From UBA10649 sp963749905 (GTDB lineage: Bacteria; Actinomycetota; Actinomycetes; S36-B12), in contig CAVVOF010000007.1 in NCBI GenBank assembly GCA_963749905.1, positions 10,586-74,585 of the forward strand: DNA of 64,000 bases. The letters are read 5' to 3'. Shown one piece after another: positions 18,720 through 26,775 of this stretch. How positions within the stretch are numbered: the stretch's first letter is position 1; each line of letters starts with the position of its first letter. The notes under the pieces were generated by a model. It was given only the letters and a program-made list of their open reading frames with translations. It was not told the origin of the DNA and did not search any database. Both the position numbers and the translations under genes were made by a program.

Positions 18720-19481
18720 CTACGACGCAGGCGAGCCGACGAAGCGCTCGTAGCCCTCGGCCTCGAGCACGGCCGCGAGCTCCGGTCCCCCGCTCTCGAC
18801 GATGCGTCCGTCGAAGAACACGTGCACATAGTCCGGGGCGATGTAGCGCAGGATCCTCGTGTAGTGGGTGATGAGCAGGGTGCCGGCGCCGGTCTCCTCG
18901 CGGAAGGCGTTGACGCCCTCGGACACGACCCGGAGAGCGTCCACGTCGAGGCCCGAGTCGGTCTCGTCGAGAATGGCGATCTTCGGCTTCAGCAGCGCCA
19001 GCTGCAGGATCTCGTGGCGCTTCTTCTCACCGCCGGAGAAGCCCTCGTTGACGTTGCGCTCGGCGAACGCGGGGTCCATCTGGAGGCCGGCCATCGCCTC
19101 CTTCATCTCCTTGATCCAGGTGCGCAGCTTCGGGGCCTCGCCCCGCACCGCCGTGGCGGAGGTGCGCAGGAAGTTCGCGACGGACACGCCGGGGATCTCG
19201 ACCGGGTACTGCATCGCCAGGAACAGGCCCGCCCGTGCGCGCTCGTCGACGCTCATGGCGAGCACGTCCTCGCCGTCGAGGGTGATGGAGCCCTGGGTCA
19301 CCACGTACTTCGGATGGCCGGCGATGACGTACGCCAGGGTCGACTTGCCCGAGCCGTTCGGCCCCATCACCGCGTGGGTGCTGCCCGAGGCGACGGAGAG
19401 CGTGACCCCGCGCAGGATCTCCCGGGGGCCGGTGTCGGTGGTGACCGATGCGTACAGGTCGTCGATGACGAGAGTGCTCAT
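18720..19481 (-). CDS. sufC: SufC ATPase of the SufBCD Fe-S scaffold
   Basis: 253-residue soluble ABC ATPase: Walker A GPNGSGKSTLAYVIAGHP (typical of SufC), signature FSGGEKKR, Walker B IAILDETDSGLD. Drives conformational changes in SufB-SufD during cluster assembly. Start at ATG 19481 because AAGGAAG lies 5 nt upstream and it matches family N-termini; a longer in-frame extension is not supported. Confidence 0.96.
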   Translation of the reverse strand: MSTLVIDDLYASVTTDTGPREILRGVTLSVASGSTHAVMGPNGSGKSTLAYVIAGHPKYVVTQGSITLDGEDVLAMSVDERARAGLFLAMQYPVEIPGVSVANFLRTSATAVRGEAPKLRTWIKEMKEAMAGLQMDPAFAERNVNEGFSGGEKKRHEILQLALLKPKIAILDETDSGLDVDALRVVSEGVNAFREETGAGTLLITHYTRILRYIAPDYVHVFFDGRIVESGGPELAAVLEAEGYERFVGSPAS

Positions 19482-19506
19482 GTGCTTCCTTCTCTGCGGG
19501 TGGTGC

Positions 19507-19845
19507 TCAGCGGACGGGCAGTGCTGCGGACTCGACGAGGACGACGGCGGCATCGCCCTCGCCCTCGACTCGGACGGCGTGGACGGGTACCGGGACGGTG
19601 GCCGGCAGGCTCAGCGGCGCCCCGGTGCGGAGGTCGAACGCGGAGCCGTGCAGCCAGCACTCGATCGCGCAGTCCTCGACCTCCCCGTCCGAGAGGGCGA
19701 CGTCGGCATGGGAGCACCGGTCGTTGATCGCGAAGACGCCCTCATCGGTGCGCACGACGGCCAGCGGCACGCCGTCGACCACGAAGCGTCGGGCCACGTT
19801 CAGGGGCAGGTCGCCCAGCAGGCACACCTCGGTGGCGTCACTCAT
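19507..19845 (-). CDS. Rieske-type [2Fe-2S] ferredoxin in the suf operon
   Basis: 112 residues with Rieske ligands C-x-H (DRCSHADVAL) and C-x2-H (ECWLHGSAFD). It resembles the small non-heme oxygenase ferredoxin subunit and is inserted between sufD and sufC, its ATG overlapping the sufD stop. It may supply electrons for cluster assembly; no oxygenase partner is nearby. Co-occurrence in actinobacterial suf operons is common, but the role is undefined. Confidence 0.9.
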   Translation of the reverse strand: MSDATEVCLLGDLPLNVARRFVVDGVPLAVVRTDEGVFAINDRCSHADVALSDGEVEDCAIECWLHGSAFDLRTGAPLSLPATVPVPVHAVRVEGEGDAAVVLVESAALPVR

Positions 19846-20996
19846 GAGGCCTCCTCCGAGGAAGCGCCCTCCAGGACGGCCTCGAGGGCGTCGTCCATCC
19901 CGAGTCGCTGCGCGATGCGCTGCAGCACGGTGGCGCGCCACTTCTCGCTCGGGATGCGGGCCAGGACGTCGACGAAGAAGCCCCGCACCACCAGCTGGCG
20001 GGCGATCCGCTCGGGGATTCCGCGGGCGCGGAGGTAGAACAGCTGCTCGTCGTCGAAGCGCCCGGTGGCGCTGGCGTGGCCGGCACTGGCGACGTCTCCC
20101 GTCTCCAGCTCGAGGTTGGGGACCGAGTCGGCGCGCGCACCGTCGTCGAGCAGGAGGTTGCGGTTCATCTCGTACGTGTCCGTGCCGATCGCGGTTCGCC
20201 GCACCAGCACGTCGCCGACCCAGACGGTGTGCGTCCCGGCCCCGGAGAGTGCGCCTTTGAAGACCACATTGCTGGTGCAGTGCGGCTCGCCGTGGTCGAT
20301 GAAGATCCGATGCTCGAGGTACTGGCCATCGTCGGCCAGGAAGGCGCCGAGGACCTCGGCGGAGCCGCCTGGTCCGGCGAAGCCGACCGACGGCAGCATC
20401 CGGACGACCCGGCCCCCGATGGTCACGACCGAGCCGACGAACGTGGCGTCGCGGCCGACCTCGGTGTGCCACTGCCACAGGTGCGTGCGCTCCGCGGGGC
20501 CGTCCATGATCGAGAGCATCGTGAGGGTGGCACCGTCTCCGAGCGAGGTGACGATCGCGCCGCTGACGTCGACGCTCGCGTCGTGCACCAGGACGACGAC
20601 CGCGGACGCGTGCGCGCCGATCCGCACCTCGACGTGCCCGTAGTTCAGGGCCGCCGAGCCGCGGAGGTCGACGACGATCGGCTCATCGACGACGTCCTCC
20701 TTCGGGACGGTGACGACGACGGCCGACGCCACACCGGAGAACGCGACCGCGGACGGTCGGTCGGTGGGCAGCCAGGCCGAGCCGCCGAGGTCGGCCATCG
20801 GGACGACGTCGACGTACGCACTCGCGGGCGCGGTCAGCGTGCCGGCGGCCGGATCGGGCTGGAGGAACGGCGCAACGGCGTCCATCGGCGCGAAGCGCCA
20901 CTCCTCCTCGCGACCGGTCGGGACGTCGAAGTCGTCCACTCGGGCGGAGGCGACCCTCGGAGCGAGGTCGCTGGGCGGGGCAGTGAGCACGGTCAC
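19842..20996 (-). CDS. sufD: SufD scaffold subunit
   Basis: 384 residues ending in the SufB/D core: GDVASAGHASATGRFDDEQLFYLRARG contains the conserved H-x-A-x-x-G motif, followed by ERIARQLVVRGF. Partner of SufB in the Fe-S scaffold. GTG start overlaps the sufB stop (GTGA). N-terminal half is variable as usual for SufD. Confidence 0.95.
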   Translation of the reverse strand: MTVLTAPPSDLAPRVASARVDDFDVPTGREEEWRFAPMDAVAPFLQPDPAAGTLTAPASAYVDVVPMADLGGSAWLPTDRPSAVAFSGVASAVVVTVPKEDVVDEPIVVDLRGSAALNYGHVEVRIGAHASAVVVLVHDASVDVSGAIVTSLGDGATLTMLSIMDGPAERTHLWQWHTEVGRDATFVGSVVTIGGRVVRMLPSVGFAGPGGSAEVLGAFLADDGQYLEHRIFIDHGEPHCTSNVVFKGALSGAGTHTVWVGDVLVRRTAIGTDTYEMNRNLLLDDGARADSVPNLELETGDVASAGHASATGRFDDEQLFYLRARGIPERIARQLVVRGFFVDVLARIPSEKWRATVLQRIAQRLGMDDALEAVLEGASSEEAS

Positions 20997-22408
20997 CCGA
21001 CGGCACCTTCCATCTGCAGTTCGATCAATCGGTTCAGCTCGAGGGCGTACTCCATCGGCAGTTCGCGGGCGATCGGCTCGATGAAGCCGCGCACGATCAT
21101 GGCCATCGCCTCGTCCTCGGTCAGTCCGCGGGACATCAGGTAGAAGAGCTGGTCCGCGCTGATCTTCGACACGGTCGCCTCGTGTCCCATCGACACGTCG
21201 TCCTCGCGGACGTCGACGTAGGGGTAGGTGTCCGAGCGGGAGATGTCATCGACCAGCAGCGCATCGCACTTCACCGTGCTGCGGGAGTGGTGCGAGCCCT
21301 CGAGGATCTGGACGAGGCCCCGGTAGGACGTGCGTCCGCCGCCTCGCGCGACCGACTTGGAGATGATGTTGGACGACGTGTGCGGGGCGGCGTGCACCAT
21401 CTTGCTGCCCGCGTCCTGGTGCTGGCCCTCGCCGGCGAAGGCGATGGACAGGGTCTCGCCCTTCGCGTGCTCGCCGGTCATCCAGACCGCCGGGTACTTC
21501 ATGGTCACCTTGGAGCCGAGGTTGCCGTCGACCCACTCCATGGTGGCGCCCTCCTGCGCGACGGCCCGCTTGGTCACGAGGTTGTAGACGTTGTTCGACC
21601 AGTTCTGGATGGTCGTGTAGCGGCAGCGGGCGCCCTTGCGCACGATGATCTCGACGACGGCAGAGTGCAGCGAGTCGCTCGAGTAGATGGGGGCGGTGCA
21701 GCCCTCGACGTAGTGCACGTACGCGTCCTCGTCGACGATGATCAGCGTCCGCTCGAACTGGCCCATGTTCTCGGTGTTGATCCGGAAGTAGGCCTGCAGC
21801 GGGATCTCGACGTGCACGCCCTTGGGCACGTAGATGAAGGAGCCGCCCGACCACACCGCGGTGTTGAGCGCCGCGAACTTGTTGTCGCCCACCGGGATGA
21901 CCGAGCCGAAGTACTCCTTGAAGATGTCCTCGTGCTCGCGCAGGGCGGTGTCGGTGTCGAGGAAGACGACCCCCTGCTCCTCGAGGTCCTCGCGGATCTT
22001 GTGGTAGACGACCTCGGACTCGTACTGCGCCGCGACGCCGGCGACGAGGCGCTGCTTCTCCGCCTCCGGGATGCCGAGGCGGTCGTAGGTGTTCTTGATG
22101 TCCTCGGGCAGGTCTTCCCAGCTCGTCGCCTGCTTCTCGGTGGAGCGGACGAAGTACTTGATGTTGTCGAAGTCGATGCCGCTCAGGTCCGATCCCCAGG
22201 TGGGCATGGGCTTGCGCTCGAACAGCCGCAGGCCCTTGAGCCGGAGCTTGAGCATCCACTCGGGCTCGTTCTTCTTCGCCGAGATGTCGCGGACGACCTC
22301 CTCGGTGAGGCCCCGCTGGGCGGTGGCCCCCGCCGTGTCGGCGTCGCGCCAGCCGTAGTCGTAGCGGCCGAGCTCGTCGATGGTGCTGTCCTGCGCTGAC
22401 ATGCTCAT
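20993..22408 (-). CDS. sufB: SufB scaffold subunit
   Basis: 471 residues, the most conserved member of SUF: EKQRLVAGVAAQYESEVVYH, FIYVPKGVHVEIPLQAYF and EGCTAPIYSSDSLHSAVVE are all present, and the C-terminal H-x-A-x-V-S (GHEATVSKISADQLFY). No intein is present, unlike SufB of some mycobacteria. ATG overlaps the sufR stop (ATGA). Confidence 0.97.
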   Translation of the reverse strand: MSMSAQDSTIDELGRYDYGWRDADTAGATAQRGLTEEVVRDISAKKNEPEWMLKLRLKGLRLFERKPMPTWGSDLSGIDFDNIKYFVRSTEKQATSWEDLPEDIKNTYDRLGIPEAEKQRLVAGVAAQYESEVVYHKIREDLEEQGVVFLDTDTALREHEDIFKEYFGSVIPVGDNKFAALNTAVWSGGSFIYVPKGVHVEIPLQAYFRINTENMGQFERTLIIVDEDAYVHYVEGCTAPIYSSDSLHSAVVEIIVRKGARCRYTTIQNWSNNVYNLVTKRAVAQEGATMEWVDGNLGSKVTMKYPAVWMTGEHAKGETLSIAFAGEGQHQDAGSKMVHAAPHTSSNIISKSVARGGGRTSYRGLVQILEGSHHSRSTVKCDALLVDDISRSDTYPYVDVREDDVSMGHEATVSKISADQLFYLMSRGLTEDEAMAMIVRGFIEPIARELPMEYALELNRLIELQMEGAVG

Positions 22409-23076
22409 GCCGAGACCCTTCCATTCGGGTTGATCGTGTCCGTGCTGGCAATGACGGCCGTGCAGACCTCGTCACCGTGCGCGAGGGTGGCCAGGCGGGT
22501 GACATGGCGTCCCATGACGCGGCCGAGCTCCTCGGTCTCCGCGTCGCAGAGCGCCGGGAACTCGCGGGCGGCGTCGACGACCGGGCAGTTGTGCTGGCAC
22601 AGCTGCAGGGCGACCAGGCCCAGCGGCTCGACCTCGGCCGCATAGCCGGCTCGGGTCAGCGCCTCGGCGACGTCGGTCGGCGACGCGTCGTGCCCGGGAT
22701 CGCTCACCGATGCCGCCAGCTCGCGGGCCCGCTCCTGCGCGAACGCCTGCACCGCCGCGTCGCCGTACTCCCGTGACAGGAAGCGCAGCGCGGACAGCGC
22801 CAGGTCGTCATAGGCCTGGTCGAACGCACCTCGACCCGCCTCGGTGAGCGTGTAGACACTGCCCGGACGGCCCCGACCGCGCTTGGGCGACGGGCCGTAG
22901 GGGGCGCGCTCGTGTGCGGCCACCAGGCCCTCGTCCACCAGGGCGCCGAGGTGGCGCCGGATGCCCGCGGTCGTCATGCCCAGCGACTGGGCGAGCTCCG
23001 CGGCGGTCGACGGACCCGCGGTCAGCAGCGCACGCGCCACCCGCTCCGCAGCCTCTCCCGGGAATTTCACAACCAC
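22405..23076 (-). CDS. sufR: SufR-type Fe-S sensing transcriptional repressor
   Basis: 223 residues: N-terminal winged HTH (~10-75, AELAQSLGMTTAGIRRHLGAL) and a C-terminal sensor with cysteines CQHNC and FPALCDAE, the SufR cluster ligands. It is expected to repress its own operon when holo. GTG start within GTGGTTGTGAAA; the first or third GTG could be used. The upstream 65 bp shared with the divergent ABC gene contain CAAC-N6-GTTG (a weak inverted repeat over the start), a possible operator but too short to assert. Confidence 0.93.
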   Translation of the reverse strand: MVVKFPGEAAERVARALLTAGPSTAAELAQSLGMTTAGIRRHLGALVDEGLVAAHERAPYGPSPKRGRGRPGSVYTLTEAGRGAFDQAYDDLALSALRFLSREYGDAAVQAFAQERARELAASVSDPGHDASPTDVAEALTRAGYAAEVEPLGLVALQLCQHNCPVVDAAREFPALCDAETEELGRVMGRHVTRLATLAHGDEVCTAVIASTDTINPNGRVSA

Positions 23077-23128
23077 ATTGTTGCGTAAATCGGCTCGACC
23101 GCCAATCGGGGGGGTCTCGGGACCCGCC

Positions 23129-23134
23129 TATGCT
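23129..23134 (+). promoter_or_regulatory. Leaderless-type -10 element TATGCT
   Basis: TATGCT followed after exactly 6 nt by the GTG at 23141. Divergent from sufR. Predicts a leaderless transcript for the ABC transporter pair. Confidence 0.55.
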
Positions 23135-23140
23135 CCGTCC

Positions 23141-24052
23141 GTGCCCGCCGTCGACGTCCGCGATCTCGTGGTCCGCTACGGCTCGCGCATCGCGGTCGAC
23201 GGCCTGTCCTTCACCGCCCGGCGCGGCGAGGTGACCGCGCTGGTCGGCCCCAACGGCGCCGGCAAGACCTCCACGGTCGAGGCGTGCGTCGGGCTGCGTC
23301 GTCCCGACGCCGGGTCGATCCGCGTGCTGGGCGAGGAGATCGGGCCCCGCGGCCCGGCGGCCGACCTGCACGCCCGGGTGGGCGTGATGCTGCAGGACGG
23401 CGGCCTGTACGCGACCGCCCGGCCGCTCGAGCTCGTCCGGCACATCGCCGCCCTGTATCCCCGGCCCGGCGACCCGGCCCAGCTGCTCGAGCGACTCGGG
23501 ATCGATCCGGCCAGCCGCACCACCATTCGACGACTCTCGGGCGGCGAGCAGCGGCGCGTTGCCGCGGCGGCGGCCCTCGTCGGCTCACCGGAAGTGGCCT
23601 TCCTCGACGAGCCGACCACCGGGCTCGACGCGCTCGCCCGCCGGGACTTCCACGATCTCGTCCGCGACCTCGTCCGCAACGGGACGTCCATCGTCCTGAC
23701 GACCCACATCATGGACGACGTCGAGCGGCTGGCCGACCACGTCGTGGTCGTCGCGCGGGGCACGGCGGTCCTCAGCGGCTCGGTCGCCGAACTCGTCGGG
23801 GACGACGAGACCGTCAGCTTCCGCGGACCCATGCACGCGGACCTCGGCGGGCTGCGCGCGGTCCTGCCCGAGCAGGGGGACGTCCAGGAGGGGCCGCCGG
23901 GCAGCTACACCGTGACCGGGGCGGCCGACCCGCTCGTGCTCTCGGCCATCGCGGCGTGGTGCGCGCAGCACCGCATCCGGACCGCCGACCTCAGCGTGGG
24001 CCGCCGGTCGCTGGAGGACGTCGTCGTGGACGTGGTGGGGAGCCTCGAATGA
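23141..24052 (+). CDS. ABC-2 type transporter ATP-binding protein
   Basis: 303 residues from GTG 23141 (start PAVDVRDLVVRYG). Walker A GPNGAGKTS, signature LSGGEQRR, Walker B VAFLDEPTTGLD, switch VLTTHIMDD; the C-terminal ~75 residues are typical of drug/polysaccharide ATPases. Its stop overlaps the permease ATG. Same position as the ABC genes between sufR and ctaA in mycobacteria; a role in heme/cytochrome export has been suggested by context only. Confidence 0.92.
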   Translation: MPAVDVRDLVVRYGSRIAVDGLSFTARRGEVTALVGPNGAGKTSTVEACVGLRRPDAGSIRVLGEEIGPRGPAADLHARVGVMLQDGGLYATARPLELVRHIAALYPRPGDPAQLLERLGIDPASRTTIRRLSGGEQRRVAAAAALVGSPEVAFLDEPTTGLDALARRDFHDLVRDLVRNGTSIVLTTHIMDDVERLADHVVVVARGTAVLSGSVAELVGDDETVSFRGPMHADLGGLRAVLPEQGDVQEGPPGSYTVTGAADPLVLSAIAAWCAQHRIRTADLSVGRRSLEDVVVDVVGSLE

Positions 24053-24783
24053 CGGCCCGCTCGCGCACCATGGCCCAGGCCGGGTGGGAGACCCGCCTGC
24101 TGATGCGCAACGGCGAGCAGCTGCTGCTGACCGTGGTCATCCCCCTCGGCATGCTGCTCGTCCTCGCCCTGACGGACGTGGTGTCCACCGTCAGCGGACC
24201 CGACCGGCTGCCGACAGCGCTGGCGACGGTCCTCACCGTCAGCGTGCTGAGCGGGGCCTTCACCTCGCTGTCGATCGCCACCGCCTTCGAGCGTCGGTCG
24301 GGAGCGCTGCGCTTCCTCGGCACCACTCCCCTGACCCGGACCGAGCTGCTGGGCGGCAAGCTCATCGCCACGGGGATCGTCACGGTCATCTCGGCCGCGC
24401 TGGCGACGGCGCTCGCCTTCGCCCTCGGCTGGCGTCCCACGCCCGGATCTGCATGGGCGATCCTCGAGATCGCGCTCGGGGCGGCCGCCTTCGCCGCATG
24501 GGGATTCGTGCTGGCCGGCCTGCTGCGCGCCGAGGCCGTGCTCGCCGTGGCCAATGGGATCTTCCTGCTGCTCCTCCTGTTCGGCGGCATCGTGGTGCCC
24601 GCCTCCTCCCTGCCCGGCCCGCTCGACGCGATCGTCGGCTGGCTGCCGTCGGGGGCACTCGCCGACAGCCTCACCGGCACCCTCGTCACCGGCAGCCCGC
24701 CGGGCGTGGGCAATGTCCTGGTCCTGGTCGGCTGGGCCGCAGTGGGCGGCGTGCTCGCTGGCCGGACCTTCCGCTGGTCGTAG
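24049..24783 (+). CDS. ABC-2 type transporter permease
   Basis: 244-residue integral membrane protein with six hydrophobic segments (LTVVIPLGMLLVLALT, ...LLLLLFGGIVVPASSLPG), ABC-2 permease pattern. ATG overlaps the ATPase stop (ATGA) so the two are translationally coupled. Substrate unknown. Followed 24 bp later by ctaA on the same strand but with its own -10 element. Confidence 0.9.
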   Translation: MTARSRTMAQAGWETRLLMRNGEQLLLTVVIPLGMLLVLALTDVVSTVSGPDRLPTALATVLTVSVLSGAFTSLSIATAFERRSGALRFLGTTPLTRTELLGGKLIATGIVTVISAALATALAFALGWRPTPGSAWAILEIALGAAAFAAWGFVLAGLLRAEAVLAVANGIFLLLLLFGGIVVPASSLPGPLDAIVGWLPSGALADSLTGTLVTGSPPGVGNVLVLVGWAAVGGVLAGRTFRWS

Positions 24784-24795
24784 CAGGACGCGTCC

Positions 24796-24801
24796 TAGGG
24801 T
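24796..24801 (+). promoter_or_regulatory. Leaderless-type -10 element TAGGGT upstream of ctaA
   Basis: TAGGGT then 6 nt then the ctaA GTG (24808). Leaderless start predicted. Confidence 0.55.
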
Positions 24802-24807
24802 GGACGA

Positions 24808-25757
24808 GTGACCAGCACCATCGATCCCTCCGCCCCCGCACGGCAGTCCGGACGCTCACCGCGCTGGGTCCGCGGCGTCTACATCGCGAACCTGGTCGCC
24901 CAGGCCGGGATCGTCGTCACCGGCGCGGTCGTCCGCATCACCGCGTCGGGGCTCGGCTGCCCCACCTGGCCGGAGTGCGTCGACGGATCCATCACGCCGA
25001 CCAGCGCGCAGGAGGAGTCCTGGCACAAGTACATCGAGTTCGGCAACCGGCTGCTGACCTTCGTGCTGGTGCTCCTGGCCGTGGCGGCCATCGTGGCCGC
25101 TCTGGCCGACGGTCGACGTCGGCGCGCGGGCGGGCTGCCGTCCCGTCGGGCGCTGACCCTGCTCGCCTTCGTGCCGATCCTCGGCACCGTCGCCCAGGCG
25201 GTGCTGGGCGGCATCACCGTGCTGACCGGCCTGCACCCACTCACCGTCGGCGCGCACTTGCTCGCTGTCCATGGCGATCATCGCCGGGGTCGTCGCGCTG
25301 GTCGCGCGGTCCGGCGACGACGGTGACCGACCGGTCACCTGGCTGGTGCCCAGGCCCGCTCGCCTGCTCGCGTGGCTGCTGGTGGCCGTCGGCGCGATGG
25401 TGATCGTGCTGGGAGTGCTGGTCACCGGCTCCGGGCCGCACAGCGGGGACGCATCGGCCGAACGGCTCGGGCTCGATCCGCGGACGATCTCCTGGCTGCA
25501 TGCCGACGTGGTGCTGCTGTTCGTCGGCCTGATCGTCGGCCTGCTCGTGGCGCTGAGCCTGCTCCGGCCGGACGGCCCCGCGCTGCGGCGGGCGTGGCTG
25601 CTGCTGGCGGTGGCCCTGGCTCAGGGCGCGATCGGATACGTGCAGTACTTCACGGGAGTGCCGGAGGTGCTCGTCGGCCTGCACGTGCTCGGGGCCACGC
25701 TGGTGTGGATCGCGACGGTGTTCATCCCGCGCAGCGCTGCGCATCCGCGGCGACTAG
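24808..25757 (+). CDS. ctaA: Heme A synthase CtaA/COX15 (two apparent sequence frameshifts)
   Basis: Converts heme O to heme A for aa3-type oxidase. Frame 1 gives the N-terminal half (RITASGLGCPTWPEC with the conserved Cys-loop, GNRLLTFVLVLLA, GGITVLTGLHP). It breaks at ~25263 (an extra base inside TTGCTCGCTGTCC); the next frame continues with eight-helix features (LLVAVGAMVIVLGVLVTGSGPHSGD, SWLHADVVLL, GYVQYFTGVPEVLVGLHV). A second extra G near 25749 brings the frame to TAG at 25755. Removing both gives 315 residues, normal for the family. The stop shares CTAG with the convergent ctaB. Confidence 0.85.
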
Positions 25758-26671
25758 GGGACGAACGGCTCCAGCGCGACCAGCAGGAAGAGCAGCGCCA
25801 GGTAGGTGATCGAGCCGTGGAACAGGCGCATCGCGATGGACGTGACGTCCGGGCGCCCCGCATTGATGTGCGCGCGCAGCAGATAGGCCTGGCCGAGGAA
25901 CAGGCCGCCGAGCACCGTCGCGCCGATTCCGTAGACCCAGCCCATCGGCGCCACCGGCACCAGCAGGAGCGACGTGGCCACCATCACCCACGCGTAGCCG
26001 ATGATGCTGACCGCCACCTGCCTGTCGGTGCGCACCACCGGCAGCATCGGGACGCCGGCGGCTGCGTAGTCGTCGCGGAACCGCATGGCCAGCGGCCAGT
26101 AGTGCGGCGGCGTCCAGAAGAAGACGATCAGGAACAGCACGACGGGCGTCCAGGTCAGCGACCCGGTGATCGCGGCCCAGGCGATCAGCACCGGCATGCA
26201 GCCGGCCGCCCCTCCCCAGACGATGTTCTGCGGCGTGCGCCGCTTGAGCAGCATCGTGTAGCCGACGGCGTAGAAGGCGATGGCGACGATCGCCAGCGCG
26301 GCGGACAGCGCATTGGCCGTGACGAGCAGCACGACCGCGCTCGCGATGGTCAGCAGGGTGCCCTGCCACAGTCCCGCCCGGACGCTGACGATGCCCATGG
26401 CGGCCGGCCGATGGAAGGTGCGCCGCATGATGGCGTCGATGTCGCGGTCGTAGACGCTGTTGAACGTGTTGGCTGCGCCCGCCGCCAGGGAGCCGCCGAT
26501 CAGGACGCCCAGGGTCGGCCCCAGCGGCGGCAGCCCGCCGGCCGCCAGGAAGGTGGTGGGGATCGCGGTGGCGAGGAGCAGCTCGACGATCCGCGGCTTG
26601 GTCAGCGCCACATGGGCCTTGACGCGCGACGAGACGGTGACCGCGCCTTCGGGCCGCATGTCGATCGCCAC
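25754..26671 (-). CDS. ctaB: Protoheme IX farnesyltransferase (heme O synthase)
   Basis: About 305 residues; UbiA-type prenyltransferase. The two Asp-rich sites are NTFNSVYDRDIDAIMRRT and MRFRDDYAAAGVPML; LTKPRIVELLL is the conserved N-terminal motif. Seven to nine membrane helices. The GTG at 26671 is chosen because AGGAGACAG ends directly before it; a GTG at 26719 and ATG at 26659 are alternatives. Convergent with ctaA, sharing the CTAG stop. Confidence 0.93.
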   Translation of the reverse strand: MAIDMRPEGAVTVSSRVKAHVALTKPRIVELLLATAIPTTFLAAGGLPPLGPTLGVLIGGSLAAGAANTFNSVYDRDIDAIMRRTFHRPAAMGIVSVRAGLWQGTLLTIASAVVLLVTANALSAALAIVAIAFYAVGYTMLLKRRTPQNIVWGGAAGCMPVLIAWAAITGSLTWTPVVLFLIVFFWTPPHYWPLAMRFRDDYAAAGVPMLPVVRTDRQVAVSIIGYAWVMVATSLLLVPVAPMGWVYGIGATVLGGLFLGQAYLLRAHINAGRPDVTSIAMRLFHGSITYLALLFLLVALEPFVP

Positions 26672-26763
26672 CTGTCTCCTCGGTCCGCGTTGCTCGGTCC
26701 ACGGCTCCAGCGCCCGCACTCTACCGTCAGGGTGACCCCCTGCGGCGACGCGGCATCGTTCGC

Positions 26764-26769
26764 TAGGGT
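26764..26769 (+). promoter_or_regulatory. Leaderless-type -10 element TAGGGT upstream of tkt
   Basis: TAGGGT, 6 nt, ATG (26776). Predicted leaderless promoter for the pentose phosphate operon. Confidence 0.55.
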
Positions 26770-26775
26770 CGGGAC

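Noticed and set aside
23060..23090. Firm SufR operator at CAAC-N6-GTTG over the sufR start
   Set aside because: Arms are only 4 bp and no second copy is seen; kept only as a possibility in the sufR entry.
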